This document shows, one piece after another, positions 23,354 through 36,599 of a stretch of 64,000 bases of DNA. A program made the translations under genes and the position numbers. How positions within the stretch are numbered: position 1 is the first letter of the stretch; every line of letters starts with the position of its first letter. The notes under the pieces were generated by a model that was not told where the DNA came from, did no database searches, and saw only the letters and a list, made by a program, of their open reading frames with translations. The DNA lies in NCBI GenBank assembly GCA_022701365.1, contig JAKUHH010000290.1, positions 434,001-498,000 of the forward strand, in the 5' to 3' direction. Source of the stretch: Mycocentrospora acerina. Lineage: Eukaryota; Ascomycota; Dothideomycetes; Pleosporales.

Positions 23354-24202
23354 TGTGGGCGGTGGGCGGTGGGCGATGGGCGGTGTGCAGGCGCGGCGGA
23401 GCTGCTGGGCGCGGGGAGGGGAGAAGGGGAGGGAGGGGGTGTGAAGGGAAGCAGGAGGGGGCAGCAGGGAATGGTCGACGGGCGCCCTCGAGTGCAGTGG
23501 ATGGAGCAGTGGATGGTGCAGGTGCAGGTGCAGGGTGCAGAGTGCAGAGTGCTACGTGTCTGGCCAGCGGAGAATGCGCGTCTCGCGTGTGCTGTGTGCT
23601 AGGACTGCCAGGAGGGCCAGGAATGCCAGGAATGCAGCGTCGACGCAGGCCACCGTCGACACAGCCGCTCCCGTGCAGCCCGCGGCTTTGCTAAGCAGCC
23701 CTCGTCATCTGCAGTGGGGCCAGCCCCGGCCAGTCGGGCAGCAAGCTCGCCTCGCCGCCCGTGCTTGGCGGCTGGCGGCTGGCGGCGAGACAGACGAGGG
23801 CCAGCCTGATCGTCGCCTGGCACGCCGCTGCCTCTGCTCGTGCGCTGTGCCCTGCCTCTGCTCTGCTCTGCGCTGCTCTGCCTCTGCCTTCTGCGCCTTC
23901 TCTCTGCGCCCTCGCTCTGCGCCCTCTCTCTGCGCTCTCCACCCTCCACCTCCACCCACCTCCACCTCCACTCTGCACTCTTGACACCGCCCGCCCCAGG
24001 TCCTAGCCTTCACTCGTCGCCTCCCCTCCCCACCCCCTACGACTACACCCTCTCTCTTCATCTTCACACCGCACTCGACACCCACGCGCGCCCCGTCCCC
24101 TGCACACTAGACCAGCCCTGCCGCCTCGATCCATGTCTGCAGCCTGCCTCACATTGCCGGCGGAGCTCCTGTGAGCTTTGCCTCGACGTGTGCGCACCAG
24201 CC
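23354..24202. promoter_or_regulatory. Divergent upstream region between Abp1 and F-box gene
   Basis: These 849 bp separate two divergent starts. The Abp1 side has GGGCGGTGGGCGGTGGGCGAT repeats (23358-23385) and GGTGCAGGTGCAGG runs (23513-23535). The other side is C/T-rich with CTCTGCGCCCTC repeats (23900-23950), consistent with a long leader. The open frames here are low complexity and are not supported. Confidence 0.45.
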
Positions 24203-27200
24203 ATGGACGATCGCGAGTCAAGCATAGCTTCCTCCTCGGACCTGTATGGGTCCGAGGTGATGCCCCCCAGGCCTGCAGACGCCGTGGTCAACCATCCCGC
24301 GTCTGCGGCGAAGCGCAAGACAGAAGAACCCCCTTCTGCGCAGGAAAAGAAGCGCAAGCTGGATGCTTGTCCATTGGCCCTCTCCCACGAGCTGCAGCCC
24401 TGCGCGGGCCTTCCACCAGCGGCCTGGCAGTACATCTTTTCCTTGTGTTCGCTTGCAGATCTTGGTCGATTGCTTCAAGTCAATCGATCCTTTCATTTAT
24501 ATCTCACAGACGTGCCCAACGTCTCTCTTTCTCAGCCACACTCTGGTCGTCTTCGTCTCTACAAGTCCGAGTCGTTGTGGGCCTCTGCCCGCAACGCTTT
24601 GTCCACCAAGCCCCCAAAGCCCCTGCCAGGCTTTTGCGAGCTGCAAATGTGGCAGCTTGCCTGGGCAAAGACATGCCAGTTCTGTAACAAACACAGCTCC
24701 TCCACCCCGGGCGAAAGAATCTGGCAAAAGGGCCCGGGCGAAGCGGGAGTCCGCACCGTCTGGCCGTTTGGCATCAGGTCGTGCGGGCCTTGCCTGATAC
24801 AGCAGTGCCAGACTGTGAGTTGCGCCGTCTCCCAATCAACACATGCAACTAACTGTCCAGGACGCTAGCCTTCTCTTCTCCGCTGCCTCTGCACTGCGAC
24901 CCGCCCTCCCCTTTGCTCTCGTCACAAACGACTACAACTACATCGCAGCCTACACTCTGCAGTCGGCCACTACTCCATCCGACGTCGAGATTGGCAAATA
25001 CTACTACAAGAAGCATGTCCAGGACATGATGGCTGAGCTGAACCACGCCCTCAGTCTCGGCCCTGCAGCTGCTGAAGAGTGGTCCAAAGGTCTCGAGGCC
25101 CGAGGCAAGGAGCGAATGAGAGTGGCCGAGAACTGGGAACGCTGGGAAGTCAAGAACCAGTGGTGGGAGGACCATCAGCAATCAACTCGTGCCTCTTCTG
25201 CTGCGCCCTCTGTAAAAGAGGAACCGTCCAAATCACCAGCGCGGCGGAATGCTTCTCCCATAATCCACGCGCCCATACCGTCTGGTAAGTACACATCCAC
25301 TGTTCCACATACTCTCTTCTCTGTAAAAACGCTTGTGCTAGACTTTCAAATAGTACTCTGTCACCCAACCTAACAACTGCAGCTCCGTCTTCTCACTACG
25401 CGCATTCAAGGCCCCCAACTGTCCCACCCCAGGTCTTCACTCCCCATCCTGTTCCGACCGGTAGCACCCAGCCTACGCAGAGAAACCTCCACGATGCAAA
25501 CGAGGCCAAAGCAACCCGCAAACTGGACATTGAGCGGCGATGCATGCAAATGGACCCGCCTATCCCTCCAAACGTCTTGCGCCACATGGACGCGTTCAAG
25601 GCATCTCTTCAAATCTCGCAACAAATGACTGATTACGCATGGAGTTTACTTCAACCTCGCCTCCTTGCCCAGCTATCTGCCGCCCAACAAGCCGAAGCCG
25701 AACACCTGGCTCGTCCGATTCTGGTGCACACAAGAACAGGGGACCGCCGCCATCACGATGCGAACACAAAGGAGGCCAAGGAAGTCTTGGATCGCGAATG
25801 GGACGAGTCGCAACAGCCGACTCGCGACAAACTCGACGCTATTGCCGAAGCATTTATCAACCAAGACTGGAACCATGGCAAAGCCGTCACGAGCGAAAAC
25901 AGTCCCAAATTTGCTGCCGATCTCTTGGTCCACGTCCGACGCACGTTTTACGCTGGAGCCGCTGGACACGAGATCTCTCAACGGGAGCCTGTGCATGGCA
26001 CCACTGACGCTACTGAAGGCAGGCTGGCACTAGTTTTGGACAACATGAAGTGGGTTTACGACAACAAAATCAGACCTTTAACAGAGCAGCGCAAGGATCT
26101 CTTCATATGCTCCAAATTCAACGACTGTGCGAGTAATACCAGGTTCTATGGCTTCGAAGGTGTCATCCAGCACTTTGGCGCCAAACATACTAATGCGTTC
26201 AGTGTGGGCAATGTCGTAGTCGCCTGGAGAGAGGCCGAATGGCCTGAAGACCCGCCATTCCATCCAGATCCCATCACTATCAAGAACAACTACCATCTCT
26301 CTTCCAACGCAGCCGGTGGTAATGCCGGGTTTTACGGTGGGTACTCGAGGGCAGGAACTTCCACACCCCATATGCAAACACATCTGCCTCAGGCAAGCCC
26401 AGGACCCTACCCGTATGGAGGCCACTATAGCGGACCTTTTGCTCCGCCTCAAGCAGCTCCCAACGTGCTGACAGGCCACGAATTTCCCCATGCGTACAAT
26501 GGCACCATGGACAGCTACTCGCACCCGACCATGGGTCCTCCAGGTTTCGGTCCTCCGCTAGGTAACATTTCATACATACCGTCCCCCGCTTCCATTAATC
26601 CTGCCATTGCCCCTCCTCCGGTTATGCCTCTGCCAGGCCAAAGTTCCTCTGTTGCGTTTCCCGAGGGCGTGGACGATGCTACCTACCGGTCCAGCTTATT
26701 TGACAAGCAAGTAAGTACCGTTATAGAAATGGCCCAGACTGTCTGGAAACAAACCTCTGGTATCCGAGACATGCCTTGCAGTCTGCGGATATATGTCTTG
26801 TTGCAACGCGTCGTTTCAAAGTTTCATCTCGAGTTCAACCACGAACCAAATCTGAATCATTTCGTTGATGCTCTTTCCAATCATCAAATTTCAAAGGCCC
26901 TGAAGAATGCTTCAGGTCTGGTTTGTAAGGCCTGTCAACTCGAAAGTTCTCACCAGCCTATTAGTGCTCATTACACCAAGTCGGAAGGTAGCAGAATGTA
27001 CACAGTTTTGAATCTTTTTTCTCATTTCAGAGTACATCATTTGGCAGGTCAGCGACCGGGCTCCAGCCATGGATATCCAATCACTTCACTGGACTGGAAG
27101 GAGGACATGATCGAGCTGCCCAGCGACCGATTCATATCTGGCCTCATTCACGCTCCCGGAATGGACGACGACAAACTTTTGATGATAGCGACAGTTTTCC

Positions 27201-28918
27201 CAAATCTGTTTCCTATGCCTCTTCCAAAGATTGGTGTGATTGACAATCATGGAGTGTCTTCGCCTGCCTCTTCTGGATCCAAGGATACAAAGGATGCTTT
27301 CCGAAGCACTGAAGCCCCTGGAGCCATATTGGAGAGGTCCGGTCCTTCGTCTCTTGCGTCGCCCCATGCGGAATCTCCACAGCCCCCAGCATCAACAGGC
27401 CAGACTAGCTCTTCTCAACCAATCCTTACAGGCCGTGCAAAGCGGACATCAAGCTTAGAGAACAGGACCAATCCCCATCTGGACGGTCTGCCAACTGACC
27501 GCAGACAACGCTATGTGGCCGAAGCACGGTATTTTGTAGGTTGTCCCCAAGTTTTCCTCAAAGACAGCATTAAGACTAACGTGGCTGTGAACCAGATGTC
27601 CAGGGAACACCCTGATGATGACTACTCCCGTCCAAGGGATTACATGGAATACGCCCCAAGTCCTAGGTTGATTCAGCCAGGCCCTTCATACAATGAATTT
27701 TCAGGTCGTCGCAGTGTGTTTCGAGAGCATGATCAGTATTACGCGCCACCTTCTAGAAAAATCATCTATGCACACCCGCAGCAGGAAAATCCTGGACATG
27801 GACACGATGCATATGCGCGTCAGGCTCGATATTATGAAGGGAATGATAGGCCGGTTGAACGTCATCGTGGCCGGGATCCCCAATCGCAAGAAGCGAGCCC
27901 ACGGCTTGGACAGTCTGCTGCTGACCGCTTTCTTGAAGACTTTGTTCCTGGTCAAGCCTCTACGAATGAGACTAATCAAGCCTCTCGCCCTACTCAACTC
28001 GAGTCTAAGCCTGGTCCTTCTGATTCGACAGAGAGAGCGGACGATGGCTCACGATACACGCCCCCGACCGCAAACATCCCCTCTACAGATGAATCAGGCG
28101 TCCAGCGCCAGACACTCACATCGCTACACCGTCCTGCCTCATCCACTGTGTCTAATGGCTCGAGACACGAGGACTACTACTCCCAAGGCCGGCATAGACC
28201 CATGTCAGGCCCATCGGCCCCTTCCCAGAGAACTGGACCTCACCGGCGGCGAGATAGACCTCACGATCAGCGTATGCCCTCGCGATACCACAGGTACATG
28301 AGTGTTGCTCGTGATGATCCTTATGGACGTGGGTCAAGCATCAGTCGTTCGCAAAGCAAGCGTTATGAGGACACACGCCGTCGCATTGACCAGCAGGAGA
28401 CGCCAATCCCCAGTTCGGAAATTCCATACTCGAGAGATCAAAGTGTTGAGCAACCTATGCCAGACGATGGCTTTTACCAATCGATGCGGCATCACTCCCG
28501 CGAATATGTGTCTGTCCAAGACCGGCTTCATCCATATTCGCCGCCTCGTTATCGGTATGATGAACGTCGTGCACCGTCCGTTTATGTCAACGAATATGGC
28601 GAACCATTGCACGAGTATGAAGTTATTCATGTACGTGGGGACTCCCGCCAGCCCCGCGGGCCGTACATGCATCATCACCATCATCATCCTCCAGCGCGTT
28701 ATGAGTCTGAGCATTACCAGTATATTCCTGTTGATTACGACCGCTCACCGCCCCAAAGATACAATAGTCGTGCTGGCCCTGAGGAATACGTTTATTACGA
28801 AGAAAGAGAGCGGCCGCTTCCTCGGCGTCCTGTAGCTGAACCTGAAGGCGAGTACGAGCCCCCGGCGCCAGAGGTCAAGGTGGAAAGTGCTCCTGCATCT
28901 CTTCCGGATGGTCCTTGA
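24203..28918 (+). CDS. Large F-box protein of unknown target
   Basis: Three exons (24203-24814, 24861-25284, 25383-28918) encode 1523 residues. An F-box-like segment lies near residues 75-110 (GLPPAAWQYIFSLCSLADL...LLQVNRSFHLYL), followed by a Cys-pair region (CQFCNKHSS, CGPCLIQQCQT) that may bind zinc. The middle contains a conserved fungal domain (HLARPILVHTRTGDRRHHDA, FAADLLVHVRRTFYAG, FGAKHTNAFSVG). The last 500 residues are disordered, rich in Arg, Tyr, Pro and Ser, with a His run (MHHHHHHPP). F-box proteins bring substrates to SCF ubiquitin ligases; the substrate here is unknown. Introns 1 and 2 keep frame. A 60 bp stretch at 27536-27595 looks like an in-frame intron (GTAGGT, CTAAC, CAG), so the protein may be 20 residues shorter. 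Confidence 0.8.
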
Positions 28919-30576
28919 AATGATGATTTACGTCTATAACCATGGTTGGATGATAATGTGTAGTTTTTGTTTAATCCATTTCGGTCGAACAAGTTCTGTT
29001 AGCGAGTGTTTTGTTGATTTGTTGGCGCAGCTTGTACAATATGGGTATACGATGTGATGTGTCGAGTGCTACACGGCCGAGGTATCTATTTGAATAGACT
29101 GGAAGGCTTTTTGTGCCATTGTTTGATAATGCAATTCTTTTGTGCGTTGATTCCTTGTTTCCATCAGTAAGGGCGCCTGCTAAAGTCATTTCACACCTTG
29201 GGAGGGAGCATCTTCACAACTCTTTCTCACATTCAGTTTTTTAAATCTCCTCCTCCTCCTCCTCAAAGGAGACGTGTCCTCCTACTTTATAAATCCCTTG
29301 CTCTAATAACATTCGCATACGCCTCTCGTTCATACTCTCCCTCCCGTTCCTCACACGTGGTATCATCATCATCATCATCATCCTCCTCCTCCTCCTTCAG
29401 CACAACATCTTCGTCCCCAGAGGAGGTAAGGAGGTAGTGGAGTAGAAAGAAAAAAAAAGTGAGAATGTCGTACACACATATAGAATTAAAAATGGAAGAA
29501 CATCCACACCCTTTATCCATCTAATCAATCCATCCACTCATCTCCTCCACTTTCCCACAACCCCCCTGATTTCCATTGATACTAACTACACTTGTGAAGT
29601 TGGAATATAAAAAAAAAGTCTCATTATTACGATTAGGGTGGAAGGTACGTGTTTTTTTTTCCTCTCTTCCTTTTAGGTAGGTTGGTAGGTAGGTAGGTAG
29701 GTAGGGGGAGTGGTGTGGTATGGTATACAAGATATGAGTTTGCTGATTTACCGATGAGAGCTTTTGTATTTTTTTTTATCTGGTTTGGGATAGTAGGGGT
29801 AGGAGGAGGAGTAGGAGTAGGAATGGGGAATATGAATAGGAAGAGATGGAGTTGGAGTTAAAAGGAATGATTTGACTGCGTGTTGGAGAAGAAAAAGGGG
29901 ATAATATTCGTGCTTGGCTAAAAACTCATATATTGTGTTGTTAGTAACTTTCTCTCCCCCCCACCCCCCCCCTTTTTTTTTGGTGTGGAAAGACGTGGCT
30001 ATGCGTTGGGCGAATTGTATGGATGATGTATGTGTGTGTGTGGGGAGAGGTGAAGAGTCGCTACTACCCATCATCACTACCACCATGTCCGACAGGCGGG
30101 AAAATGGGGGCAAAAAATAATAATAACACAAAACTATCGTTAGTAGTGCACTAGCCGGGGGATTATTTGGTGTATATTCTGGTTTTGTCTATGAACTGAC
30201 AAATGCGCGTGCGGTGGTCTATATAGAGTGCTGGTTCGGATGTAGTAGTCATGTAGCCTACAAGAACTTGTTGGAGGTTGGAAAATGAAAAGTTAAAAGT
30301 TATGATTTGAGCAAACAAGTAAACACTACCCCCTGCCTAGGCTAGCTATCTACGATAGTACCCAGAATGATGCCATTTTTTTTAAAGAAGTAATGTTAGC
30401 TCGTGCAGGCTCGTGGCTTGCGAATGTTCGACAAATTATCCGTGCCATATCCTGCAAATGGTATCATATTCCCTAAACAAGGTATCGACGCGGAGATTGG
30501 GAGTTGACAGATTCAAGAATTTCGTTTTGGAAGGAGGCAAGTTTGTTCGGAGAAACAGGGAGAGACTCCAAGCTTC
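28919..30576. other. Convergent intergenic region with triplet and tetranucleotide repeats
   Basis: About 1.66 kb between the 3' ends of the F-box and Grx3/4 genes. It holds (CTC)n at 29247-29263, (ATC)n then (CTC)n at 29362-29396, and (GTAG)n at 29680-29705, plus G/A-rich tracts near 29780-29850. No open frame has coding character beyond these repeats. Confidence 0.5.
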
Positions 30577-31483
30577 TTAAGCTGCAACCGTCTTTTGTGC
30601 ATTGACAGAGTACTGGGACAAAAACTCTGCATCGTTTTCGAACTCTTCTTTGACCTAGTCAATGTCAGCATTTCACTTTGTCACGTCTTTGGCAAGAACA
30701 TACAATATCAAGTCCGCCAACCAGCTCTCCATCGACCCACACCTGGGGGAACGTTGGCCAGTCTGCAAACTCCTTGAGCCCCTGCCTGACCTCATCGTCG
30801 GCGAGGATGTTAAAGAAGCCATATCTCACGCCCTTCTCGCGCAACAAACTGACTGTCTGTCGGCTGAACCCGCACTGTGGTGCACTTGGTGTGCCTTTCA
30901 TAAATAGCATGACTGGTGCGGCCTTGACAAGTTCTCCCAGTCTCTTGAACAGCTCGTCCTTGTTCGGCTCCTGCTCGCCCTCTTGTACCTTACTTGAGCT
31001 GAATTGCGGCGCTGTCTGCTGGTCTTGTGCGCTTGGTGCATAGCTGGCCAGATCCTTTGCGCCTGCTCCATTTGTGCCGTTCTCTACTGGAGGTCGTGTG
31101 ACTGACTGCGCTGGAGGCAGAACCGACTGTGCACTGCCGCTTGGCGAGCCAGCGTGCTTTTCCACAACTGCCCTGACCTTTGCTGCATCTGAGCCCGAGA
31201 TGGTCTCTAGTGTGTTGCCGGCTTTCTGGAGGACAATGTAGGGGACTGCTGTAACGTCGTACTGCTCGGAGATATCGGGAAGCTCTTCAGCATTGAGTGC
31301 GAGGAAGACGACGGGCGCGTCGGCGGAATATGTGCTGGCGAGGGTCGAGAGGACAAGGTTCATCTGCTCGCATGGCTTTGCCCACGGCGCGTAAAAGTTG
31401 ATGACGGCGAGAGTGGACGGCGGGAGGGCGGCGACGGTCGAGTGGAACGCCGACTCTTCGGTGATTTCTCTGACGGAGGCCAT
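30577..31483 (-). CDS. GRX4: Monothiol glutaredoxin Grx3/Grx4 family (thioredoxin-like plus CGFS domain)
   Basis: Two exons (31483-30704, 30654-30577) encode 285 residues. Residues 1-110 are a thioredoxin-like domain with WAKPC (C38). After a Ser/Gln-rich linker comes a monothiol glutaredoxin domain with the CGFS motif at C204 (APQCGFSRQ), WPTFPQVWVDGELVGG and, across the 49 bp intron, LDIV-KEEFENDAE. By family knowledge these proteins bind a [2Fe-2S] cluster with glutathione, pass iron and clusters on in the cytosol and nucleus, and signal iron status to transcription factors. The length and domain order match the single-Grx-domain fungal forms. It shares a short divergent promoter with Rpf2. 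The symbol marks the family; Grx3 and Grx4 cannot be separated here. Confidence 0.92.
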
Positions 31484-31805
31484 GGTGGGATTTGGGTGTG
31501 GATATGCGGATGTACGGATGTGTGGATGTGGGCGGCAGCAGGGTTGGTGGGGAGGGATGGTTGAGATGGGCCCAGCACAGTAAATGATGATCTGATAAAA
31601 TGGCTTGGTGCACTCTGACGTGCTTTGCCCCGCCGATGCGCGGAATTGGTGACCCCGCCAGCTTTGCTTACAACACCTGGGTCGGACCATGTCACGTGCA
31701 GGGCAGTCGGCGTAAAAGGCTCCGGATCGCCGAGAGTTCGAAAAAAAGTTCCATGTCCGTGCCAAGAGGTGGACCGTCGCATACACACCTCACACCAGCG
31801 CCATC
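31484..31805. promoter_or_regulatory. Short shared promoter between Grx3/4 and Rpf2
   Basis: Only 322 bp separate the two divergent start codons, so regulatory sites are probably shared. A palindromic CACGTG lies at about 31690-31695, a site used by bHLH factors in fungi. Function is inferred from layout and motif only. Confidence 0.45.
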
Positions 31806-32887
31806 ATGTTGAAGACTGTGTACGTTGTCCGGCCGTGCAAGCAATGCGCCCTGCAGCAAGACTAATACCCTCTCCAGAAAACCCAAGAATGCTCGCGCCA
31901 AGCGCGCCATGGACAAGCGCGAGCCGCAGCAGGTGGAGAACCCAAAGACAACTCTCTTCGTCACGGGCCAGAGGACGTCGCAGATCCTCAAGCTCGCCGT
32001 CGCCGACCTGAGCACCCTCAAGCGACCCTTTGTGGAGAGATTCACCAAGAAGAACGACATCCACCCCTTCGACGATGCCTCCTGTACGCCTCCAGCACCT
32101 CTCCCAAAACCTCGACCCAGCAACTAACATGACCCCAGCCCTCGAGTTTTTCTCGCTCAAGAACGACACCTCTCTTATCGTCCTCTCCCTGCACTCGAAG
32201 AAGCGCCCGCACTCCATGACTCTCGCGCGCACCTTTTCACACAAGATCCTCGACATGCTCGAGCTCTACATCAACCCCGACACCTTCCGCACGCTCCAGC
32301 AATTCAAGAACAAGAAGCCTTCCATTGGCCTCAAGCCTCTTATCGCCTTCCACGGCACCGTCTTTGAGGACCCCAACCAGACCAAATACACCCTCGCCAA
32401 GAGCATGCTCCTGGACCTGTTGCGCGGCCAAGACACCGACGAAGTCGACGTTGAGGGCCTTCAATACCTGATCAGCATCAGTGCCGAGGAGCCCACCGAT
32501 GCGCGCCCTACTCCTGAGATAAAACTACGCTGCTACCTGCTCCGCACAAAGCGCTCAGGGCAAAAGCTGCCACGCATCGAAGTCGAAGAAATGGGTCCCA
32601 GGATCGACTTTTCTCTCGGCCGCGAGCAATTTGCCGACGCGGACGCGCTCAAGGAGGCGCTCAAGAAGCCTAGAGGCCTGGAGGCCAGGACCAAGAAGAA
32701 CATTGACATGGATGCTATGGGTGACAAGACGGGCAAGATCCACGTCGGCAAGCAGGACATGGCCACCATGCAGACGAGGAAGATGAAGGGTCTCAAGCGA
32801 GCACGGGGCGAGAAGGATGACCAAGAAGTTGGTGTCGAGGATGTCGAGGGCGACAACGAGGCGATACTGAAGAAGATCAAGGTCTAA
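31806..32887 (+). CDS. RPF2: Ribosome production factor 2 (Brix domain)
   Basis: Three exons (31806-31819, 31878-32083, 32139-32887) encode 322 residues. The first exon has only 14 bases (MLKT plus two bases of a Val codon); the junction gives MLKTVKPKNARAKRAMDKRE, the family start. The Brix domain follows (TTLFVTGQRTSQILKLAVAD, FFSLKNDTSLIVLSLHSKKR, MTLARTFSHKILDMLELY), with a basic C-terminus (RKMKGLKRARGEKD). Rpf2 works with Rrs1 to bring 5S rRNA, Rpl5 and Rpl11 into pre-60S particles in the nucleolus. Introns have donors GTACGT and GTACGC and keep phase 2 and 1. A continuous open frame across intron 2 adds non-family residues and is not used. Confidence 0.93.
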
Positions 32888-33194
32888 ATCTAAATCTAAA
32901 TCTAAGCTGGAGATCAAAACAGGGTTGCAAAAGTAAGACGAGACGAGGACTTGCATGGGCGGCGTTTACGGCATCTTGGGAGTTTTTTAGTCGGGGTTTA
33001 TACCACTTCGCAGACAAACGGGCGTCTGAAAAGTTGCTTGTCAATCACGATGTTTGTTGTGTGTGTGTATATGCGTTTGTTCATCCATTCATTCTCCATG
33101 CAACCTCGTCGATCGCTGCGAAATATATATAACATGCCTCTAAATACAACATGCCATGAAAAAAAAATAAGCAGTCAGTCAGTCAGTCAGTCAA
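32888..33194. other. Short convergent intergenic region
   Basis: Contains CTAAATCTAAATCTAAATCTAA just after the Rpf2 stop codon and (AGTC)n at 33174-33192 next to the Mms19 stop. It must hold the 3' ends of both transcripts in about 300 bp. Confidence 0.5.
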
Positions 33195-36100
33195 TCACTC
33201 ATCGTCATCATCCCCTGCCTCATCCACTTCCAACCACCTTGCCCGACATTTCACCGCTGCACTCCTCACTTCTCTCTTTCGATCATCCAACGCAGCGGTG
33301 AGTTTCTTCACAACCTGCCTCCTGTATGGCAGTATGTTTTCTTGTCTGAATTTCTCCGGCACAAGCGTCAAGCACTTCAACGCCGCAACGCGAACCTTTG
33401 GCGGGGCCCCCGCATCCTTGTCCTTTCCTCCTGTCGCACTGGCAAGCAGTCTTGTAATGAGGCTGCCTGTGTGCTCTTCCAAAACCTTTGGTTTCTCCAC
33501 CAGCGTGGATTTGAGCGTCTCGATTGCGGCTTCCTTGACAACATCCACACCCTTTAGATCGAGAGATTGGAGCAGCAGCGTGACAAGTTGGTCGACTTCT
33601 TCGACTACAATGTCAAACGGCATCCATCGTAATGCACCACTTAGTGCAATCAAGTAGTTTGGCTTCGTTTCCGGGCTCGCTTCCCTAAATGCTTGTGTGA
33701 TGGCTGGGATCAGCAAGGTAAAACTCTTTTGCTTGTGCAGTCCAGAAATTTGGCAATGGTTTGCTTTGGTTAGCAATTCGTCTGGCTGTAACAGTGTCGT
33801 GAACCCGTACGCTACTATATTGCCATATTGTGGATGCGAAAGTAGAGATAAAAGTGTCGGATACAAAGTGCTGAGCACAGGGCTGCTCCGCAGTACGATA
33901 CCTTTGAGGCAAGCGAAAATTATGCGTATCCGTGGCGGGTCAAGCTTCTCGGGGTTGAAGATATCAAAGTTGGAGACCAAAGGATCCAGGCAAGTTTTGA
34001 GAGCGGAGGCGGAATAGTATTTGTTGATGACGAGTGACATTTGACGAAGGGAGGATGACCGTACAGACGCAGATAAAGACGGTTGTAGAGCGTATTCAGC
34101 GAGAGAAGAAATAAGAAGCTGCAATTCGCATGGAAGAGTAGTTTCTTTTCGGAAGGAGGCGAGAAGGTGCGTGGAGACAATCATAGTCTTGTGTGTCCCC
34201 GACGCGGAATTGGCATTAAAGGGTGGTAGCTCACTTTGAGGAATACCCCGGAAGAGAGTATAAAGTTCTGTGACAGTGGAATTTTGTTGTTCCGTAGGCT
34301 GCGATCTTACAATCAAGTTGCAGATCCGTCCAATAAGGTCGAGAGCCGTTTCGTTGTCGAATACTGCATGAGAGGCGTTCGAGCCTGAAGTTTGTTGCAG
34401 AAGTGGAAGTGCAATATCTTTGTAGTAATTTGAGATCTCTGCACTATTCGACAGCTTGCTTTCCCCTTTGTTGAGTGCGTACAATAGGGCTGAGAGTAAT
34501 GCGACGATGTAAGACTGGGAAGCGCCTTGGTGTACAGCCGTTGTGAACTTGTTCTTAAGTCGTAATATAACAGTATCAAAGACCTTCTCTTCTCCTGCGA
34601 GCTTTGCGAAAGCCTCCAGTGTTGGAAGGTAATCTCTAGACTCTTCTGTGTCTGTATCAGGCAGTTGTGCCAAAAAGGCTGGAAAGGCCTTCTCAACCAC
34701 GACCTGGGGTTTTTGATGGGCAATCTCGACAACCCCGTTAATCGCTGCTTCCTTTACTTCATTTTTACCATAAGGCTCCTCGTTTATGACAATGGCATGT
34801 AAGAGTTGAATTATTCGACCAACATCTTCATCGTTTAGCAGCTGTCGAGCTTTTGAGAGTTGTAGGAGACCATCGAGGCAAACTAAGCGAAACGAAACCT
34901 CCTTGCTAGGAGCGGTTTCCAAGCCACTCAACATGACTTCCATGGCCTGATCACGGAATTGTGCTAAGGCGTTGTTGCCTGCTTGATCTCCAGCAGGACC
35001 AATTGATCGCCAGTCACCATAGACACCAATATTTGCACGAATCAGCTGGGCCAGCACCTCAAGCAATCCACGCCGCTTAGCCATGGTGTCTGCCGTTTGA
35101 AACAAAAGGAAGAGTGTGGGCAGAACCCCTGCTAAAAGTATGTTGGTGACATCGGATGACACATCGGCGATGCTGTGTAATATGCGAGCGGCTGCCTGTG
35201 ACTGCTTGGTTGGCGCGTCTTCAAGATGCTCGTTGCACTCCTTAATGATGGGCCTGAGATAAGCGTTCAATGGCCCGCTACCAGACTGTGAGAGTGTTTT
35301 TGCAATCGCAGCGAGGCCGGCCAACGCCTCCTGAGCAAGATCGTCTTCCTGGACGTTGAGTATCTCGAATTTTAAAGCATCCCAGAGTGTTATTGAGTAG
35401 GTTGAGATTGTTCGAGGCCCATATTCGTTTACAGCAGCAGTGATTGCTTGTAGTACATCTCGTTTCGTGTTCATAGAGGTGGAATCGAGTTTGTCTAGGA
35501 GTGCAGGAAAAGCATAGGGCGCAAAATGAGGCGTTGAGGCAATGCAATCCCTTAATCTGTCTTTCAAATCTTGTGCAGTGATACCGTATGGGTCGTCAGG
35601 TGGTGGTCGGAATGTTATTGGAAAGTAATTGAAAACTGCATCGAACAGGTCCTGTATTTGTGGGTTAGTGCAAGTGTTGTGGCAAAATAGCTCAGTGGTT
35701 GTACCTGTGTATCGGCACCAACGTTCCACTCGGTCATCGGCACTTTGAGAATAGAGAAAACGACCATCAGGTTCCGTGGGTCCTTCTCTCCATCAAAATA
35801 TGATATGAATCGAGACATGAAGCCTGGCGTGAAGTTGTGGTGGCTGCGCAATGCGTCGCGGTACTTGGCCATCAATGTGTCGATTAATCGCAAAACCGAA
35901 TAGCGTTCGCTTTGCTGTTTGTATTGTCGCAGAGGATGGGTGTTGTTCAGCAAAGCCTCCGCAATGCTGACGACTCTATTGTCGTCCCATTTACCAAGCT
36001 CTTCTATCGCTAGAAGTGCTTTTGCGCATGACCCCAAACCTTCACTGTCTTCTGTCCGAGAGAGCACGAAGTCACAAATCAGATTTCCTGCAAGTTTGTC

Positions 36101-36599
36101 AGCCTGCCATGCTTGCGCGCCGTTCTGCGCCTTGTCTCTTCGTAGTGGTGCCGTGCCTAGGTTCGCGATGCATGATTTTGCGGCCGATGCAGGTCAACAG
36201 TCGGAGACGGGGGGCTGATGTAGGCGGGGAGAGGGCGACGTCGTGAAATTAGGGGACATACGCTGCTGGAGAGACAGCACTTTTTGCGGAGTCGAGGCCA
36301 ATACCTCTGCAAGGTACGATATGGCTGCAGCATATGGTCAGCTCGTTCTACTACGGTTGAGATTTTGTTGCCTACATTTAGAACGGATTGCGCCATCTTC
36401 GCTGTTGAAGTACTCGCCCAGGTCGGTGATGAGGCTGATCAGCTTCAAATCGCCGTTGCGTAGCCCTAGACACCATCAGCCTTCACCCCACTGTGCCCCT
36501 CCAGAGTGCCAACATACGCGCCGCGCTCCGTTGGGCGGTCGCCGTGGCTTCCTTCCTGTTTCTATCATGGTCCAGCAGATACTGCTGGATGTCTGACAT
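33195..36599 (-). CDS. MET18: MMS19/Met18, cytosolic iron-sulfur targeting complex subunit
   Basis: Five exons (36599-36518, 36465-36376, 36324-36262, 36087-35705, 35651-33195) encode 1024 residues. The protein starts MSDIQQYLLDHDRN and carries the family N-terminal signature FNYFPITFRPPPDDPYGIT, followed by HEAT repeats to the end (for example KVRVAALKCLTLVPEKFR). MMS19 is the scaffold of the cytosolic iron-sulfur targeting complex, together with Cia1 and Cia2. It delivers clusters to DNA polymerases, helicases such as XPD, and other clients, so its loss affects repair and transcription. The four introns are short (51-174 bp) with GT-AG ends, and each junction restores known sequence (SLQQ-RNLICDFVLSRT). 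It is divergent from Mtd1 across 336 bp. Confidence 0.9.
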
